From: JAMLIN01 sp964509685
GTDB lineage: Bacteria; Pseudomonadota; Gammaproteobacteria; Burkholderiales; Burkholderiaceae_E
Reading direction: 5' to 3'
Assembly: GCA_964509685.1 (NCBI GenBank)
Contig: CAZDYQ010000003.1
Span: forward strand, 1-64,000
Length of the DNA stretch: 64,000 bases
Shown: piece by piece, positions 10,514 to 19,038 of the stretch
Position numbering within the stretch: position 1 is the stretch's first letter
Layout: every line of letters starts with the position of its first letter
Program-made: the position numbers and the translations under genes
Notes under the pieces: generated by a model
What the model saw: the letters and a program-made list of their open reading frames with translations, nothing else
What the model was told of the DNA's origin: nothing
The model's database searches: none

Positions 10514-10678
10514 GAACCGTCTCCTGGATCTTGCGGCCTGCGCCTTCCGCGCGGCCTGTCTCGCCCCTCGAGCCGGGGGCGTGTCGCGGAATCCGCATTA
10601 TCCGTCATGGGAGGCCGGCCCGCACGGGCGCAGTCGTTCCCGCGGCTATCATCGTGCATCCCGCACACCGGCGCCCGG

Positions 10679-12304
10679 ATGAAAGGCTGGCTCGACCGAA
10701 TCTTCCTGTCCCTCGCGCGCGAGTTCCGCTGGAGCTTCATGCCGCCGCTGATGGTGTACGTCGCGGCGGGCATCTCCGGCCTGACCTCGATCGTGGGCAC
10801 CTTCTTCGTGAAGGACTACCTCGGCCTCAGCGCGGAGTTCCTCGCCGCGCTCGGCTTCTGGGCCGGCCTGCCCTGGGCGCTGAAGATGCCGCTCGGCCAC
10901 CTCGTGGACCTCCTGTGGCGCTACAAGTCGGGCCTCGTCTATCTCGGCGCCAGCCTGATCGCCGCCAGCCTGCTCATCATGATCGGCCTGCTCGCCGAGC
11001 CCGAGGCGATGCGCCGCTATGCGAGCGCCGAGGCCTGGTACGTGCTCGCGGCCCTGCTCGCGCCGGTCGGCTACGTGACCCAGGACGTCGTCGCGGACGC
11101 CATGACGGTCGAGGCGGTGCCCCTCGTGCGCAGCGACGGCAGCCCGGTGCCCGAGGCCCAGCGCCGGTCGATGCACACGACGATGCAGACGCTCGGTCGC
11201 GTGGCCATCATCGGCGGCAGCCTCCTGGTGGCGCTCGTCAACGTGGTCATGCTGCGCGGGGTGCAGCTGCTGCCCCCGCCCGAGCAGGCGGCGGTCTACG
11301 TGCGCGTGTACGAGCTCGCGCTCCTCATCCCCGCGGTGTCGGTCGCCGGCGTCGTGCTCGCGTCCTGGCTGCGCAGGCGGCGCATCGCCGCGCTCATGTC
11401 GAGCGGCCATTCGCGCGAGGAGGCGATGCGCCTGGTCGCGGTGCACGACGAGGCGCCCGCGGTGAACTGGTGGATCCTGGGCGGCGGCCTGCTGTTCGCG
11501 GCGGTGTCGCTGGGCGTCGGGCTCTCCGATGCCCCCTTCCTCGCGCGCTGGGGGCAGGAGATCATCTTCGCCGCCTCGATGGCCATCGTCATCTTCCTGA
11601 TCGCGCGCCTCACGCGCGAGCTCACACGGGACGCACGGCGCACGCTCATCGGCACCGCGATCGTGATCTTCGTCTTCCGGGCGCTGCCCGGGCCCGGCGC
11701 CGGCGCGACCTGGTGGCAGATCGACGTGCTCGGCTTCGACCAGCAGTTCCTCTCGGAGCTTTCGCTGATCGCGGCGAGCCTCACGCTCGTGGGCCTGTTC
11801 GTCTTCCGGCGCTTCATGGCCGAGCGCTCCATCTACACCGTGGTGGCCGTGCTCAGCGTCGCCGGCTTCCTGCTGAGCCTTCCCATCGTGGGCATGTACT
11901 ACGGCCTGCACGAGTGGACCGCCGCGCGCACCGGCGGGATCGTGGATGCCCGCTTCATCGCCGTCATCGACACCGCGCTCGAGTCGCCGCTCGGCCAGAT
12001 CGCGATGGTGCCGATGCTCGCCTGGATCGCCAACTCCGCGCCGGCAAGGCTCAAGGCGACCTTCTTCGCGGTCATGGCCTCGTTCACCAACCTGGCGCTG
12101 TCGGCCTCGCAGCTCGGAACGCGCTACCTGAACCGCATCTACGTCGTCAGCCGCGAGGTGCGCGAGCCGGAGACAGGCGTGGTCAAGGTGGCGGCCGACT
12201 ACAGCCAGCTGGGCGAGCTCCTCATCGTGGTGACCGTGCTCTCGCTCGTCGTGCCGCTCGTCGCCATCGCCATCGTGAAGGCCGCCCGCATGCGCAGCGG
12301 CTGA
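10679..12304 (+). CDS. BT1/MFS-like membrane transporter
   Basis: 541 residues from the ATG at 10679. An in-frame GTG start further upstream would add 24 residues without membrane character. I count about 12 hydrophobic segments. The segments LPWALKMPLGHLVDL and TQDVVADAMTVEAVP resemble the folate-biopterin (BT1) transporter branch of the major facilitator superfamily. A long extra loop follows helix 5. The substrate is unknown. It is divergent from the dioxygenase gene and shares a 165 bp promoter gap with it. Confidence 0.75.
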   Translation: MKGWLDRIFLSLAREFRWSFMPPLMVYVAAGISGLTSIVGTFFVKDYLGLSAEFLAALGFWAGLPWALKMPLGHLVDLLWRYKSGLVYLGASLIAASLLIMIGLLAEPEAMRRYASAEAWYVLAALLAPVGYVTQDVVADAMTVEAVPLVRSDGSPVPEAQRRSMHTTMQTLGRVAIIGGSLLVALVNVVMLRGVQLLPPPEQAAVYVRVYELALLIPAVSVAGVVLASWLRRRRIAALMSSGHSREEAMRLVAVHDEAPAVNWWILGGGLLFAAVSLGVGLSDAPFLARWGQEIIFAASMAIVIFLIARLTRELTRDARRTLIGTAIVIFVFRALPGPGAGATWWQIDVLGFDQQFLSELSLIAASLTLVGLFVFRRFMAERSIYTVVAVLSVAGFLLSLPIVGMYYGLHEWTAARTGGIVDARFIAVIDTALESPLGQIAMVPMLAWIANSAPARLKATFFAVMASFTNLALSASQLGTRYLNRIYVVSREVREPETGVVKVAADYSQLGELLIVVTVLSLVVPLVAIAIVKAARMRSG

Positions 12305-12358
12305 AGCGCGAACACCGCGCCCGGCGCCGCCCGCGTTCGTCGCGGCCGTGGCGCGCCC

Positions 12359-13321
12359 TTAGCCCGCCTTCGCCTTCGGTTCCCGGTTGACGAGCACGAT
12401 GCCGGCGGCAATCAGGACGAGCCCGATGCCGAGGCCCGGCGTGATCGGTTCGCCGAGCAGCAGGTGGGCAAAGAAGACGCCCGCGACCGGTGTGAGGAAG
12501 GTGAACGCATGCAGCGTGGTCGCGCGGTAGCGCGACACCAGCCAGAACCAGGCGAGGTAGGACGAGCCGGCGACGACGATCGTCGTGTAGGCGAGCGCCG
12601 TCCACACGAGCGGCGACGGCGCGAACAGCCCGGGCTCGCCCACGAGCATGGAGGCCGCCACCAGCATCACGGCCGACACGCCCAGCTGGTAGAGCAGGTT
12701 CTTCTCCGGCAGCGCGCCGCGCAGGCGCGTGGTCTTGATCACGATGGTCGTCGCGCCCCAGAAGAACGCCCCCAGCATGCACAGCAGGTCGCCGACGAGC
12801 CCCGCGGCATCCGGCGCGGCGACGCGATCGCCGAACGCGGCCACCACCCCCGCGAATGCCGCGACCAGCCCGATCGACCGCGCGGGCGTGAGCCGATCGT
12901 TGGGCACGAGCCAGTGCGCGAGCGCCGCGACGAAGAAGGGCGCGCAGTAGATCATCAGGGTGGCGCGAGCGACCTCCGTGAAGTTCATCCCGATATAGAT
13001 GCAGATGAACTCGGTGCCGAACAGGACGCCGGCGAGGATGCCGGCCGGCAGCGTGCCGTCCCGACGGAACACGGGGATGCCGCGCAACCCGATCCAGCCG
13101 AGCAGCAGCGCCGTCGCACCCACCGATCGCAGGCCGGCGTGCAGGATCGGCGAAATGCCGGCATTGGCCACCTTGATCGCGACCTGGCCGAGGCCCCAGA
13201 GGCAGCAGAGGAAGGTGGCGAGCGCCGCCGCCGATACCGGCATCGGTCGCGCGTCGTCGATCGCCGTCCTCGCTTGCGCGCCCGTGCCCGCGGTTCCCGT
13301 CGCGCTCCCGTCCGTCGCCAT
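12359..13321 (-). CDS. EamA/DMT-family transporter
   Basis: 320 residues, beginning at the ATG at 13321 just downstream of GGAGGA. There are ten hydrophobic segments arranged as two EamA repeats, and the C-terminal repeat ends with LGEPITPGLGIGLVLIAAGI. The family exports or imports small metabolites such as amino acids. It is divergent from a second EamA gene across a 115 bp gap, and the two proteins differ clearly in sequence, so they are not a recent duplication. Confidence 0.88.
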   Translation of the reverse strand: MATDGSATGTAGTGAQARTAIDDARPMPVSAAALATFLCCLWGLGQVAIKVANAGISPILHAGLRSVGATALLLGWIGLRGIPVFRRDGTLPAGILAGVLFGTEFICIYIGMNFTEVARATLMIYCAPFFVAALAHWLVPNDRLTPARSIGLVAAFAGVVAAFGDRVAAPDAAGLVGDLLCMLGAFFWGATTIVIKTTRLRGALPEKNLLYQLGVSAVMLVAASMLVGEPGLFAPSPLVWTALAYTTIVVAGSSYLAWFWLVSRYRATTLHAFTFLTPVAGVFFAHLLLGEPITPGLGIGLVLIAAGIVLVNREPKAKAG

Positions 13322-13436
13322 CGTGTCCTCCCTGCCGCCCGTCGATCGATCGCCTGGGCGCGTGCCCGCCCCGAGCGACGATGCTAGCCGAAGCGGGCCT
13401 CTGCCATACTCGCGCCTTTGCTTCGGGGGATGTCGC

Positions 13437-14357
13437 ATGTCCGGGCCGGCCGGCTCGAGCAAGGCGGGCGGCGGTGCGCTGTTCGCGTTCGCCGCGACGT
13501 TGATCTGGGGGATCCAGTTCCCGGTCGCGAAGGCGAGCTTCGCCTGGGTGGACGCCTTCCACGGGACCCTCTTCCGCTACGCGGCGCCGACGCTGGTCCT
13601 GGTCGTCGCGCTGCTCTGGCGGGAGGGGCGCAGCGCGCTGCGCATGGACCGCCGCGCCGCGCGCGCCGGGCTGCTCGGCGTCGTCGGGATGTGCTGTTCG
13701 CCCGCGTTGGTGCTGGGCGGGCTTACGTTCACCCGGCCCGAGGTGGTGGCGGTCATCGTGGCGACGCAGCCCGCCACCACGGCGCTCGCCGGCTGGCTCG
13801 TTTTCGGCCGCCGGCCCGCCCGGTTCACGCTGGCCTGCGTGATCTTCGCCTTCTTCGGCGCGATCACCGTCATCACGCGCTGGAACCCGTCCCTGGCGCC
13901 GGCCGGGATGGAACTGGTGGGCGTCCTGATGATCGTCGGCGGCTCCCTGTGCTGGGTCGCCTACACCCTGGGCAACCCCACCTTCGTCGGCTGGTCCAGC
14001 CTGCGCTTCACCACCTGCACCGTGGTGTCGGGCGCGCTGGGCAGCTGCGTACTGGTGACGGTGCTGTCGACGGCCGGCATCGTCGAGACGCCGGGCCCCG
14101 GCCAGTGGCTCGCGGCGCTGCCCCACCTGCTCTTCCTGTCGTTCTTCGGCGTGCTGGCCTCGATGATCCTCTGGAACCTCGCGACCGCGCGGATCGGCGC
14201 GTTGCACGCGATGCTCTTCTCCAACCTGATCCCGGTCGTCACCTTCGCGATCGGTTTCGCCCAGGGTTACCGGCCCCTGCCGGCCGAGATCGTGGGCGCC
14301 GCCATGGTCATCGCCGCGCTGGTCGCGAACAACCTCTATCTTCGCCGTGTGCGATAG
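13437..14357 (+). CDS. EamA/DMT-family transporter
   Basis: 306 residues from the ATG at 13437, which has GGGGGA upstream. Ten hydrophobic segments form two EamA repeats; the first opens with ATLIWGIQFPVAK, a common start in this family. The substrate is unknown. It is divergent from the EamA gene at 12359-13321. Confidence 0.87.
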   Translation: MSGPAGSSKAGGGALFAFAATLIWGIQFPVAKASFAWVDAFHGTLFRYAAPTLVLVVALLWREGRSALRMDRRAARAGLLGVVGMCCSPALVLGGLTFTRPEVVAVIVATQPATTALAGWLVFGRRPARFTLACVIFAFFGAITVITRWNPSLAPAGMELVGVLMIVGGSLCWVAYTLGNPTFVGWSSLRFTTCTVVSGALGSCVLVTVLSTAGIVETPGPGQWLAALPHLLFLSFFGVLASMILWNLATARIGALHAMLFSNLIPVVTFAIGFAQGYRPLPAEIVGAAMVIAALVANNLYLRRVR

Positions 14358-14567
14358 CGGGTACTCACACCCTTGGCGTCGCCGATTCGCCCCCAATCCG
14401 GGTGTCGCGCCTGCCCGACAGCCGGCCGGCGCGGCGGGCGCCGCCCGTCGGCAACCCGCCACCGGCCGCGCGCCCTGCGCCGGCGCCGTGCCGGCGGCGG
14501 CGGATGATCGAAGGAAACGCCTCCCCCTGCGGCGGGTCGCAGGGGCCGTTTCCGTCCGGAGGTCGGG

Positions 14568-14891
14568 ATGCGATCGATCCATGCGCTTGCCATCGTCGTG
14601 GCCCTGGCCGCGCCGTTCGCCACGGCGGCAGGGCCGGCCGGGGAGTCCGCGCCCGGACGCGGCGTCGGCCTGCCGGATCGGCACGACGAGTCGCGCGCGT
14701 CGCTCGAGCCCGCCCCGGCACGCGCCTCGCGGCTGCAGGGGAACGGTCTCGGCCTCGGCCGCCTGCGCGGCGGCGGGAACGGCATCCGGCTCTCGACGGT
14801 GGCCGACAACGCCTTCGGCGTGCCCGTTCCCCGGCTGGAGCCTTCCGGGGAAGCGGGCGACCGGCACGGGAACGAGGCGATCCGACGCTGA
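14568..14891 (+). CDS. Small secreted protein of unknown function
   Basis: 107 residues. The first 21 form a signal peptide (IHALAIVVALAAPFATA). The mature part is rich in Gly, Arg and Pro and looks disordered, with no recognisable domain. GGAGG stands about 8 bp before the ATG, which supports the start. The frame is free of stops and the gap would otherwise be about 590 bp, so a real gene is likely but not certain. Confidence 0.5.
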   Translation: MRSIHALAIVVALAAPFATAAGPAGESAPGRGVGLPDRHDESRASLEPAPARASRLQGNGLGLGRLRGGGNGIRLSTVADNAFGVPVPRLEPSGEAGDRHGNEAIRR

Positions 14892-14949
14892 CCGGGGCCG
14901 CGGAACGCCCACGGCCTAGAATACGGACGTACCAGCCAACGGGCGTCCG

Positions 14950-16035
14950 ATGACCACCTCCCTGCAGAACGACACCTTCCTGCGCGCGCTCAGGCGCGAG
15001 CCCACCGAGTACACGCCCGTGTGGCTGATGCGGCAGGCGGGGCGCTACCTGCCCGAATACCGCGCTACCCGGGCCCGCGCGGGCAGCTTCCTCGACCTGT
15101 GCCGCAACGACGAGCTCGCCTGCGAGGTGACGCTGCAGCCGCTCGAGCGCTTCCCCCTCGATGCCGCGATCCTCTTCTCCGACATCCTCACCATTCCCGA
15201 CGCCATGGGGCTCGGCCTGTACTTCGCCGAGGGCGAGGGGCCGCGCTTCGAGCGCCCGGTGGTGGACGAGGCTGCGGTGGCGGCGCTCACGGTGCCCGAT
15301 CCCGAGGACGACCTCGGTTACGTCATGCGCGCGGTGCGCACGATTCGCCGGGCGCTGGGCGGGCGCGTTCCGCTCATCGGCTTCTCGGGCAGCCCCTGGA
15401 CGCTCGCCTGCTACATGGTCGAGGGCGGCAGCTCGCCCGACTACCGCCGCATCCGGACGATGCTCTATCGCCGTCCCGACCTGCTCGCCCGCGTCCTCGA
15501 GGTCAACTCGGACGCGGTCGCCGCCTATCTCGCGGCGCAGGTCGCCGCCGGCGCGCAGGCGCTGATGCTTTTCGACACCTGGGGCGGCCTGCTCGCCGAC
15601 GGCCTGTTCCAGTCCTGGTCGCTCGCACCGATGCGCCGCGTGATCGAGCGCGTGCGACGCGACCATCCCGCGATACCGGTCATCGTGTTCACCAAGGGTG
15701 GCGGCCAGTGGCTCGAGGATCTCGCCGGCATCGGCGCCGATGCGCTGGGCCTCGACTGGACGGCGAACCTCGGCCGGGCGCGCGCCCTCGTGGGCGACCG
15801 GGTGGCGCTGCAGGGCAATCTCGATCCGATGAGCCTGATGGCGACGCCGGACCAGGTCCGCGGCCAGGCTCGCCGTGTCCTCGATAGCTACGGCACGCCC
15901 GTCGCGGGCCATGGCCACGTGTTCAACCTGGGACACGGGATCTCGCAGTTCACGGACCCGGAAGCGGTCGTGGCGCTGGTGGACGAGGTCCATGCATACA
16001 GCCGGGCGCAGCGTTCGGGCGCCGGCGGCGGCTGA
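14950..16035 (+). CDS. hemE: Uroporphyrinogen decarboxylase
   Basis: 361 residues. It decarboxylates the four acetate side chains of uroporphyrinogen III to give coproporphyrinogen III in haem synthesis. Both family signatures are present: PVWLMRQAGRYLPEYR near the N-terminus and GFSGSPWTLACYMVEGG at about residues 140-157. Length is normal. hemE followed by priA downstream of the atp operon is an arrangement known in Burkholderiales. Confidence 0.97.
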   Translation: MTTSLQNDTFLRALRREPTEYTPVWLMRQAGRYLPEYRATRARAGSFLDLCRNDELACEVTLQPLERFPLDAAILFSDILTIPDAMGLGLYFAEGEGPRFERPVVDEAAVAALTVPDPEDDLGYVMRAVRTIRRALGGRVPLIGFSGSPWTLACYMVEGGSSPDYRRIRTMLYRRPDLLARVLEVNSDAVAAYLAAQVAAGAQALMLFDTWGGLLADGLFQSWSLAPMRRVIERVRRDHPAIPVIVFTKGGGQWLEDLAGIGADALGLDWTANLGRARALVGDRVALQGNLDPMSLMATPDQVRGQARRVLDSYGTPVAGHGHVFNLGHGISQFTDPEAVVALVDEVHAYSRAQRSGAGGG

Positions 16036-16284
16036 CGCACTCATGGTCGCCGCTTCGCCAGGCCTGGAGCGGCTTTCCATGGTGTCCCGAAGCCTCGGAG
16101 CGGCGGCGAATCCGACGACTTGTACACACGGCGAGGGTTGGCCCGCGCGTTTCGCACGCGTCCCCGCGCATTTCGGACGCCCTCGTGCAAGTGCCTGAAT
16201 TGGAAAGATTTTTCGATTGCCCAGTTTTTCGGCAAAGCTCTTGACGCGGGGCGGTGCCTTGTGCTTTGGGGTGTCCGCGGAGTT

Positions 16285-16367
16285 TTCTCCACAAAGTTAT
16301 CCACAGATCCTGTGCATGGACTGCGATAGCGCTTTGGCTGCGCGCCGTTGCTGTCCAAACTTAAAGT
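16285..16367 (+). promoter_or_regulatory. DnaA-box element, copy A (upstream of priA)
   Basis: The 341 bp gap between hemE and priA has an AT-richer part from about 16195. Within it are TTCTCCACA (16285-16293), a perfect DnaA box TTATCCACA (16297-16305), CTGTG (16310-16314), AGCGCTT (16328-16334) and CTTAAAGT (16360-16367). The last four blocks recur at exactly the same spacing in the gap before rep. In an ungapped alignment from TTATCCACA to CTTAAAGT I count 43 of 71 identical positions. A weaker box, TTGTACACA, lies at 16120-16128. The DnaA-box reading follows the known TTATNCACA consensus; function is inferred. Confidence 0.6.
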
Positions 16368-16376
16368 GATTTCTCG

Positions 16377-18533
16377 GTGACGGCGGATACGAGCGATCCC
16401 GTGCCCCCGGATGGGAGCAATGCCCGCCCCGGCTGCGACCCGCCCCGGTATGTCCGGGTCGCGCTCGACGTGCCGATCGCGCCCTGGTTCGACTACCTCG
16501 CGCCGCCGCGGCGCGAGGTGGCAGTGGGCCCCGGCGACTGGGTGGTCGTGCCCTGGGGGCGAGGTCGCAAGGTCGGCATCGTGATGGGCCTGTCGGATTC
16601 CCCGGGCGTTGCCGCGGAGCGCATCCGGCCCATCGTGGGCCGCCTCGACGAGGCGCCGCCGGCGCCGCCCGGATGGCTCGAGCTGGTCGACTTCGCGGCG
16701 CGCTACTACCACCGCCATCCGGGCGAGGTGATGATGCCCGCGGTGCCGAAGCTGCTGCGCACCCCGCCGTCGGCCCGGGCACGCAAGGAGTCCGTCTTCG
16801 CCCGCGCGCGCCGCCGCTTCCCGGCGCCGGGGGGCGGATTCGCGGCGGGGGACGGGGCCTCTCCGGGGGCCGTGCCCGACGATCCGCCCGCCCTCACGCC
16901 CGCGCAGGCGGCGGCGCTCGCGGCGATCGAGCGCTCGGACGGGTTCGAAGCCTTCCTGCTGCATGGCGTGACGGGGAGCGGCAAGACCGAGGTCTACCTG
17001 CGCTTCATGGAGCGGTGCCTCGCCACCAGCCCGACCGCGCAGGTCCTGGTGCTGGTCCCCGAGATCGCGCTCACCCCCCAGCTCGCCGATCGCATCCGGC
17101 GGCGCTTTCCGCGCGAGCCGATCGCCGTCCTGCACAGCGGCCTGCCCGAGGGCGAGCGCGCGGCCAACTGGCTCGCGGTGGCGGACGGCCGGGCGCGCAT
17201 CCTCGTCGGCACGCGGCTCTCGGTGCTCGCGCCCGTTCCCGGGCTGGCGGGCATCGTCGTGGACGAGGAGCACGATCCGTCCTACAAGCAGCAGGAGGGC
17301 GTGCACTACTCGGCGCGCGACCTCGCCGTCATGCTCGCCCGCCAGCGCGCGATCCCGGTGGTCCTCGGTTCGGCGACCCCGTGCGCGGAAACCTGGCACG
17401 CCGCGCGCAGCGGCCGTTATCGCCTGCTGTCGCTGCCCGAGCGGGCGAGCGGCGCCCCGACGCCGAGGGTGGATGTCGTCGCTGTCGGGCGCGACCTGCC
17501 GCCGGACGGGCTCGCCGCGCCCGCGCGGGCGGCCATCGAGGAGGTCCTCGCGGCGGGCGGACAGGCGATGGTCTTCCTCAACCGCCGGGGCTATGCGCCG
17601 GTGCTCGCCTGCGGTCAGTGCGGCTGGCTTTCGCGCTGCGGCGACTGCAGCGCCTACCGCGTGCTCCATCGGTGGCGCGCGGCGCGGCCGGGTGCGCCCC
17701 GCTTTCGTCTCGTCTGCCACCATTGCGGCGGCGAGCAGGCCGTGCCGCGCGAATGCCCGTCCTGCGGCGACGCCGACCTGAAGCCCCTCGGCCGCGGGAC
17801 CCAGCGACTCGAGGAGGCGCTGGCGCAGTCGTTCCCCGGCGCGCGCATCGCGCGGCTGGACCGCGATGTCGCTCGCCGGCGCGGCGCCGCCCAGGCGATG
17901 CTCGACGCGGTGCACGGCGGGGAGGTCGATCTCCTTGTCGGCACCCAGATGCTGGCCAAGGGGCACGACTTCCGCCGGCTCCGGCTCGTCGTCGTGGCCG
18001 ACCCGGACGGGGCGCTGTTCGCGGCGGATTTCCGGGCGCCGGAACGCCTGTTCGCGACCCTCATGCAGGTGGCGGGCCGGGCCGGCCGCTTCGCCCACGA
18101 CGGGCGGGTGATCGTGCAGACGCGGTTTCCCGGCGAGCCGCTTTTCGCGGCGCTGGCCGCGCACGACTTCGAAGGATTCGCCGATCGCCTGCTCGCGGAG
18201 CGCCGGGACGCCGGCCTGCCTCCTTTCGGCTACCAGGCGCTCCTGCGCGCGGAGGCCGCGACGGCCGGCGATGCCCTCGGCCTGCTCGGCGCCGCGCGCG
18301 AGGCGCTGCTCGCCATCCTCGCCGAGCGACCGGACCTCGGCGCGCAGGTCCGCTGCTTCGACCCCGTGCCCATGCCGCTCGCGCGCCTGGCCGGGCGCGA
18401 GCGTGCCCAGCTGCTGGTGGAGTCGGGATCCCGCCCCGCGCTGCATCGGGCCCTGGCGGTATGGCAGCCTGTGCTCGAAGGCCTGGGGGGACGGGCGCGC
18501 TGGCAGCTCGAAGTGGATCCCTCGGAAATCTGA
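16377..18533 (+). CDS. priA: Primosomal replication-restart helicase PriA
   Basis: 718 residues, starting at a GTG. PriA reloads the replisome at stalled forks. The N-terminal DNA-binding part (YVRVALDVPIAPWFDYL) is followed by the helicase core with Walker A (GVTGSGKTE, about residue 200), the DEEH box with the KQQEG loop, and a zinc site made of eight cysteines in four CxxC-type pairs. The C-terminal motifs GRGTQRLEEAL and VAGRAGR are intact. The gene is monocistronic, between two similar DnaA-box elements. Confidence 0.97.
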   Translation: MTADTSDPVPPDGSNARPGCDPPRYVRVALDVPIAPWFDYLAPPRREVAVGPGDWVVVPWGRGRKVGIVMGLSDSPGVAAERIRPIVGRLDEAPPAPPGWLELVDFAARYYHRHPGEVMMPAVPKLLRTPPSARARKESVFARARRRFPAPGGGFAAGDGASPGAVPDDPPALTPAQAAALAAIERSDGFEAFLLHGVTGSGKTEVYLRFMERCLATSPTAQVLVLVPEIALTPQLADRIRRRFPREPIAVLHSGLPEGERAANWLAVADGRARILVGTRLSVLAPVPGLAGIVVDEEHDPSYKQQEGVHYSARDLAVMLARQRAIPVVLGSATPCAETWHAARSGRYRLLSLPERASGAPTPRVDVVAVGRDLPPDGLAAPARAAIEEVLAAGGQAMVFLNRRGYAPVLACGQCGWLSRCGDCSAYRVLHRWRAARPGAPRFRLVCHHCGGEQAVPRECPSCGDADLKPLGRGTQRLEEALAQSFPGARIARLDRDVARRRGAAQAMLDAVHGGEVDLLVGTQMLAKGHDFRRLRLVVVADPDGALFAADFRAPERLFATLMQVAGRAGRFAHDGRVIVQTRFPGEPLFAALAAHDFEGFADRLLAERRDAGLPPFGYQALLRAEAATAGDALGLLGAAREALLAILAERPDLGAQVRCFDPVPMPLARLAGRERAQLLVESGSRPALHRALAVWQPVLEGLGGRARWQLEVDPSEI

Positions 18534-18654
18534 TGCGCGGCGCTCCTGCCTACCCGAAAGGCACGAAGTGAGTAGTCGCTATGTGAGATTTCTCACGATT
18601 CCGAGCACTTGACGAACGAGAAAAAACTCCGCCGAATTCCGGCCGATCGCACGG

Positions 18655-18890
18655 TTGTGCACATGCAGCGAAGCGTCGCGGGAACCCCCGCACGACGGCC
18701 CTGGGGCGCCCTCGGGTTCCCTAAATCCTTGATTTTTCGGAGCTTATGGATTGCCTAAAAATTAGGCATTGGACCGTGTCGCCCGATTTGACGCGATCTC
18801 GGGCTCGCTGTTCACAGCTTTATCCACAGCTTCTGTGAAGAAGCGATGAAAGCGCTTAGACAACATCGTCTTAAGGCTTAGACTTAAAGT
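18655..18890 (+). promoter_or_regulatory. DnaA-box element, copy B, and AT-rich gap upstream of rep
   Basis: The 505 bp gap between priA and rep holds TTGTGCACA (18655-18663), a 7 bp-arm inverted repeat TGCCTAA-AAA-TTAGGCA (18752-18768), CTGTTCACA (18808-18816), a perfect DnaA box TTATCCACA (18820-18828), CTGTG (18833-18837), AGCGCTT (18851-18857), a direct repeat GCTTAGAC (18854-18861 and 18876-18883) and CTTAAAGT (18883-18890). The last blocks match copy A before priA in order and spacing (offsets 0, 13, 31 and 63). The gap is visibly AT-richer than the neighbouring genes. I see no open frame in it that looks like a gene. Confidence 0.6.
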
Positions 18891-19038
18891 TGGATGTCAC
18901 AAGCGCCGAGCGGCGCCAGTGTCAGCGGGCGCTCACATCGTCGAAATTCCTCGTCACTCCGCAAGGCCCGTGCCCGTGCCCGAAAGGGCTCGCGCTTCTC
19001 CCTTCGCTTCCCGGCCGGCTTGCTAGAATCGCCGTCCC

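Noticed and set aside
7252..10800. A minus-strand open frame of nearly 1200 codons
   Set aside because: It runs in another frame through three well-supported genes and the translation is arginine/proline-rich with no domain; typical of high-GC shadow frames.
16036..19038. Calling the priA flanks the chromosomal origin oriC
   Set aside because: DnaA boxes are too few, dnaA and dnaN are not in the window, and an origin cannot be shown without skew data. Kept as a DnaA-box element only.
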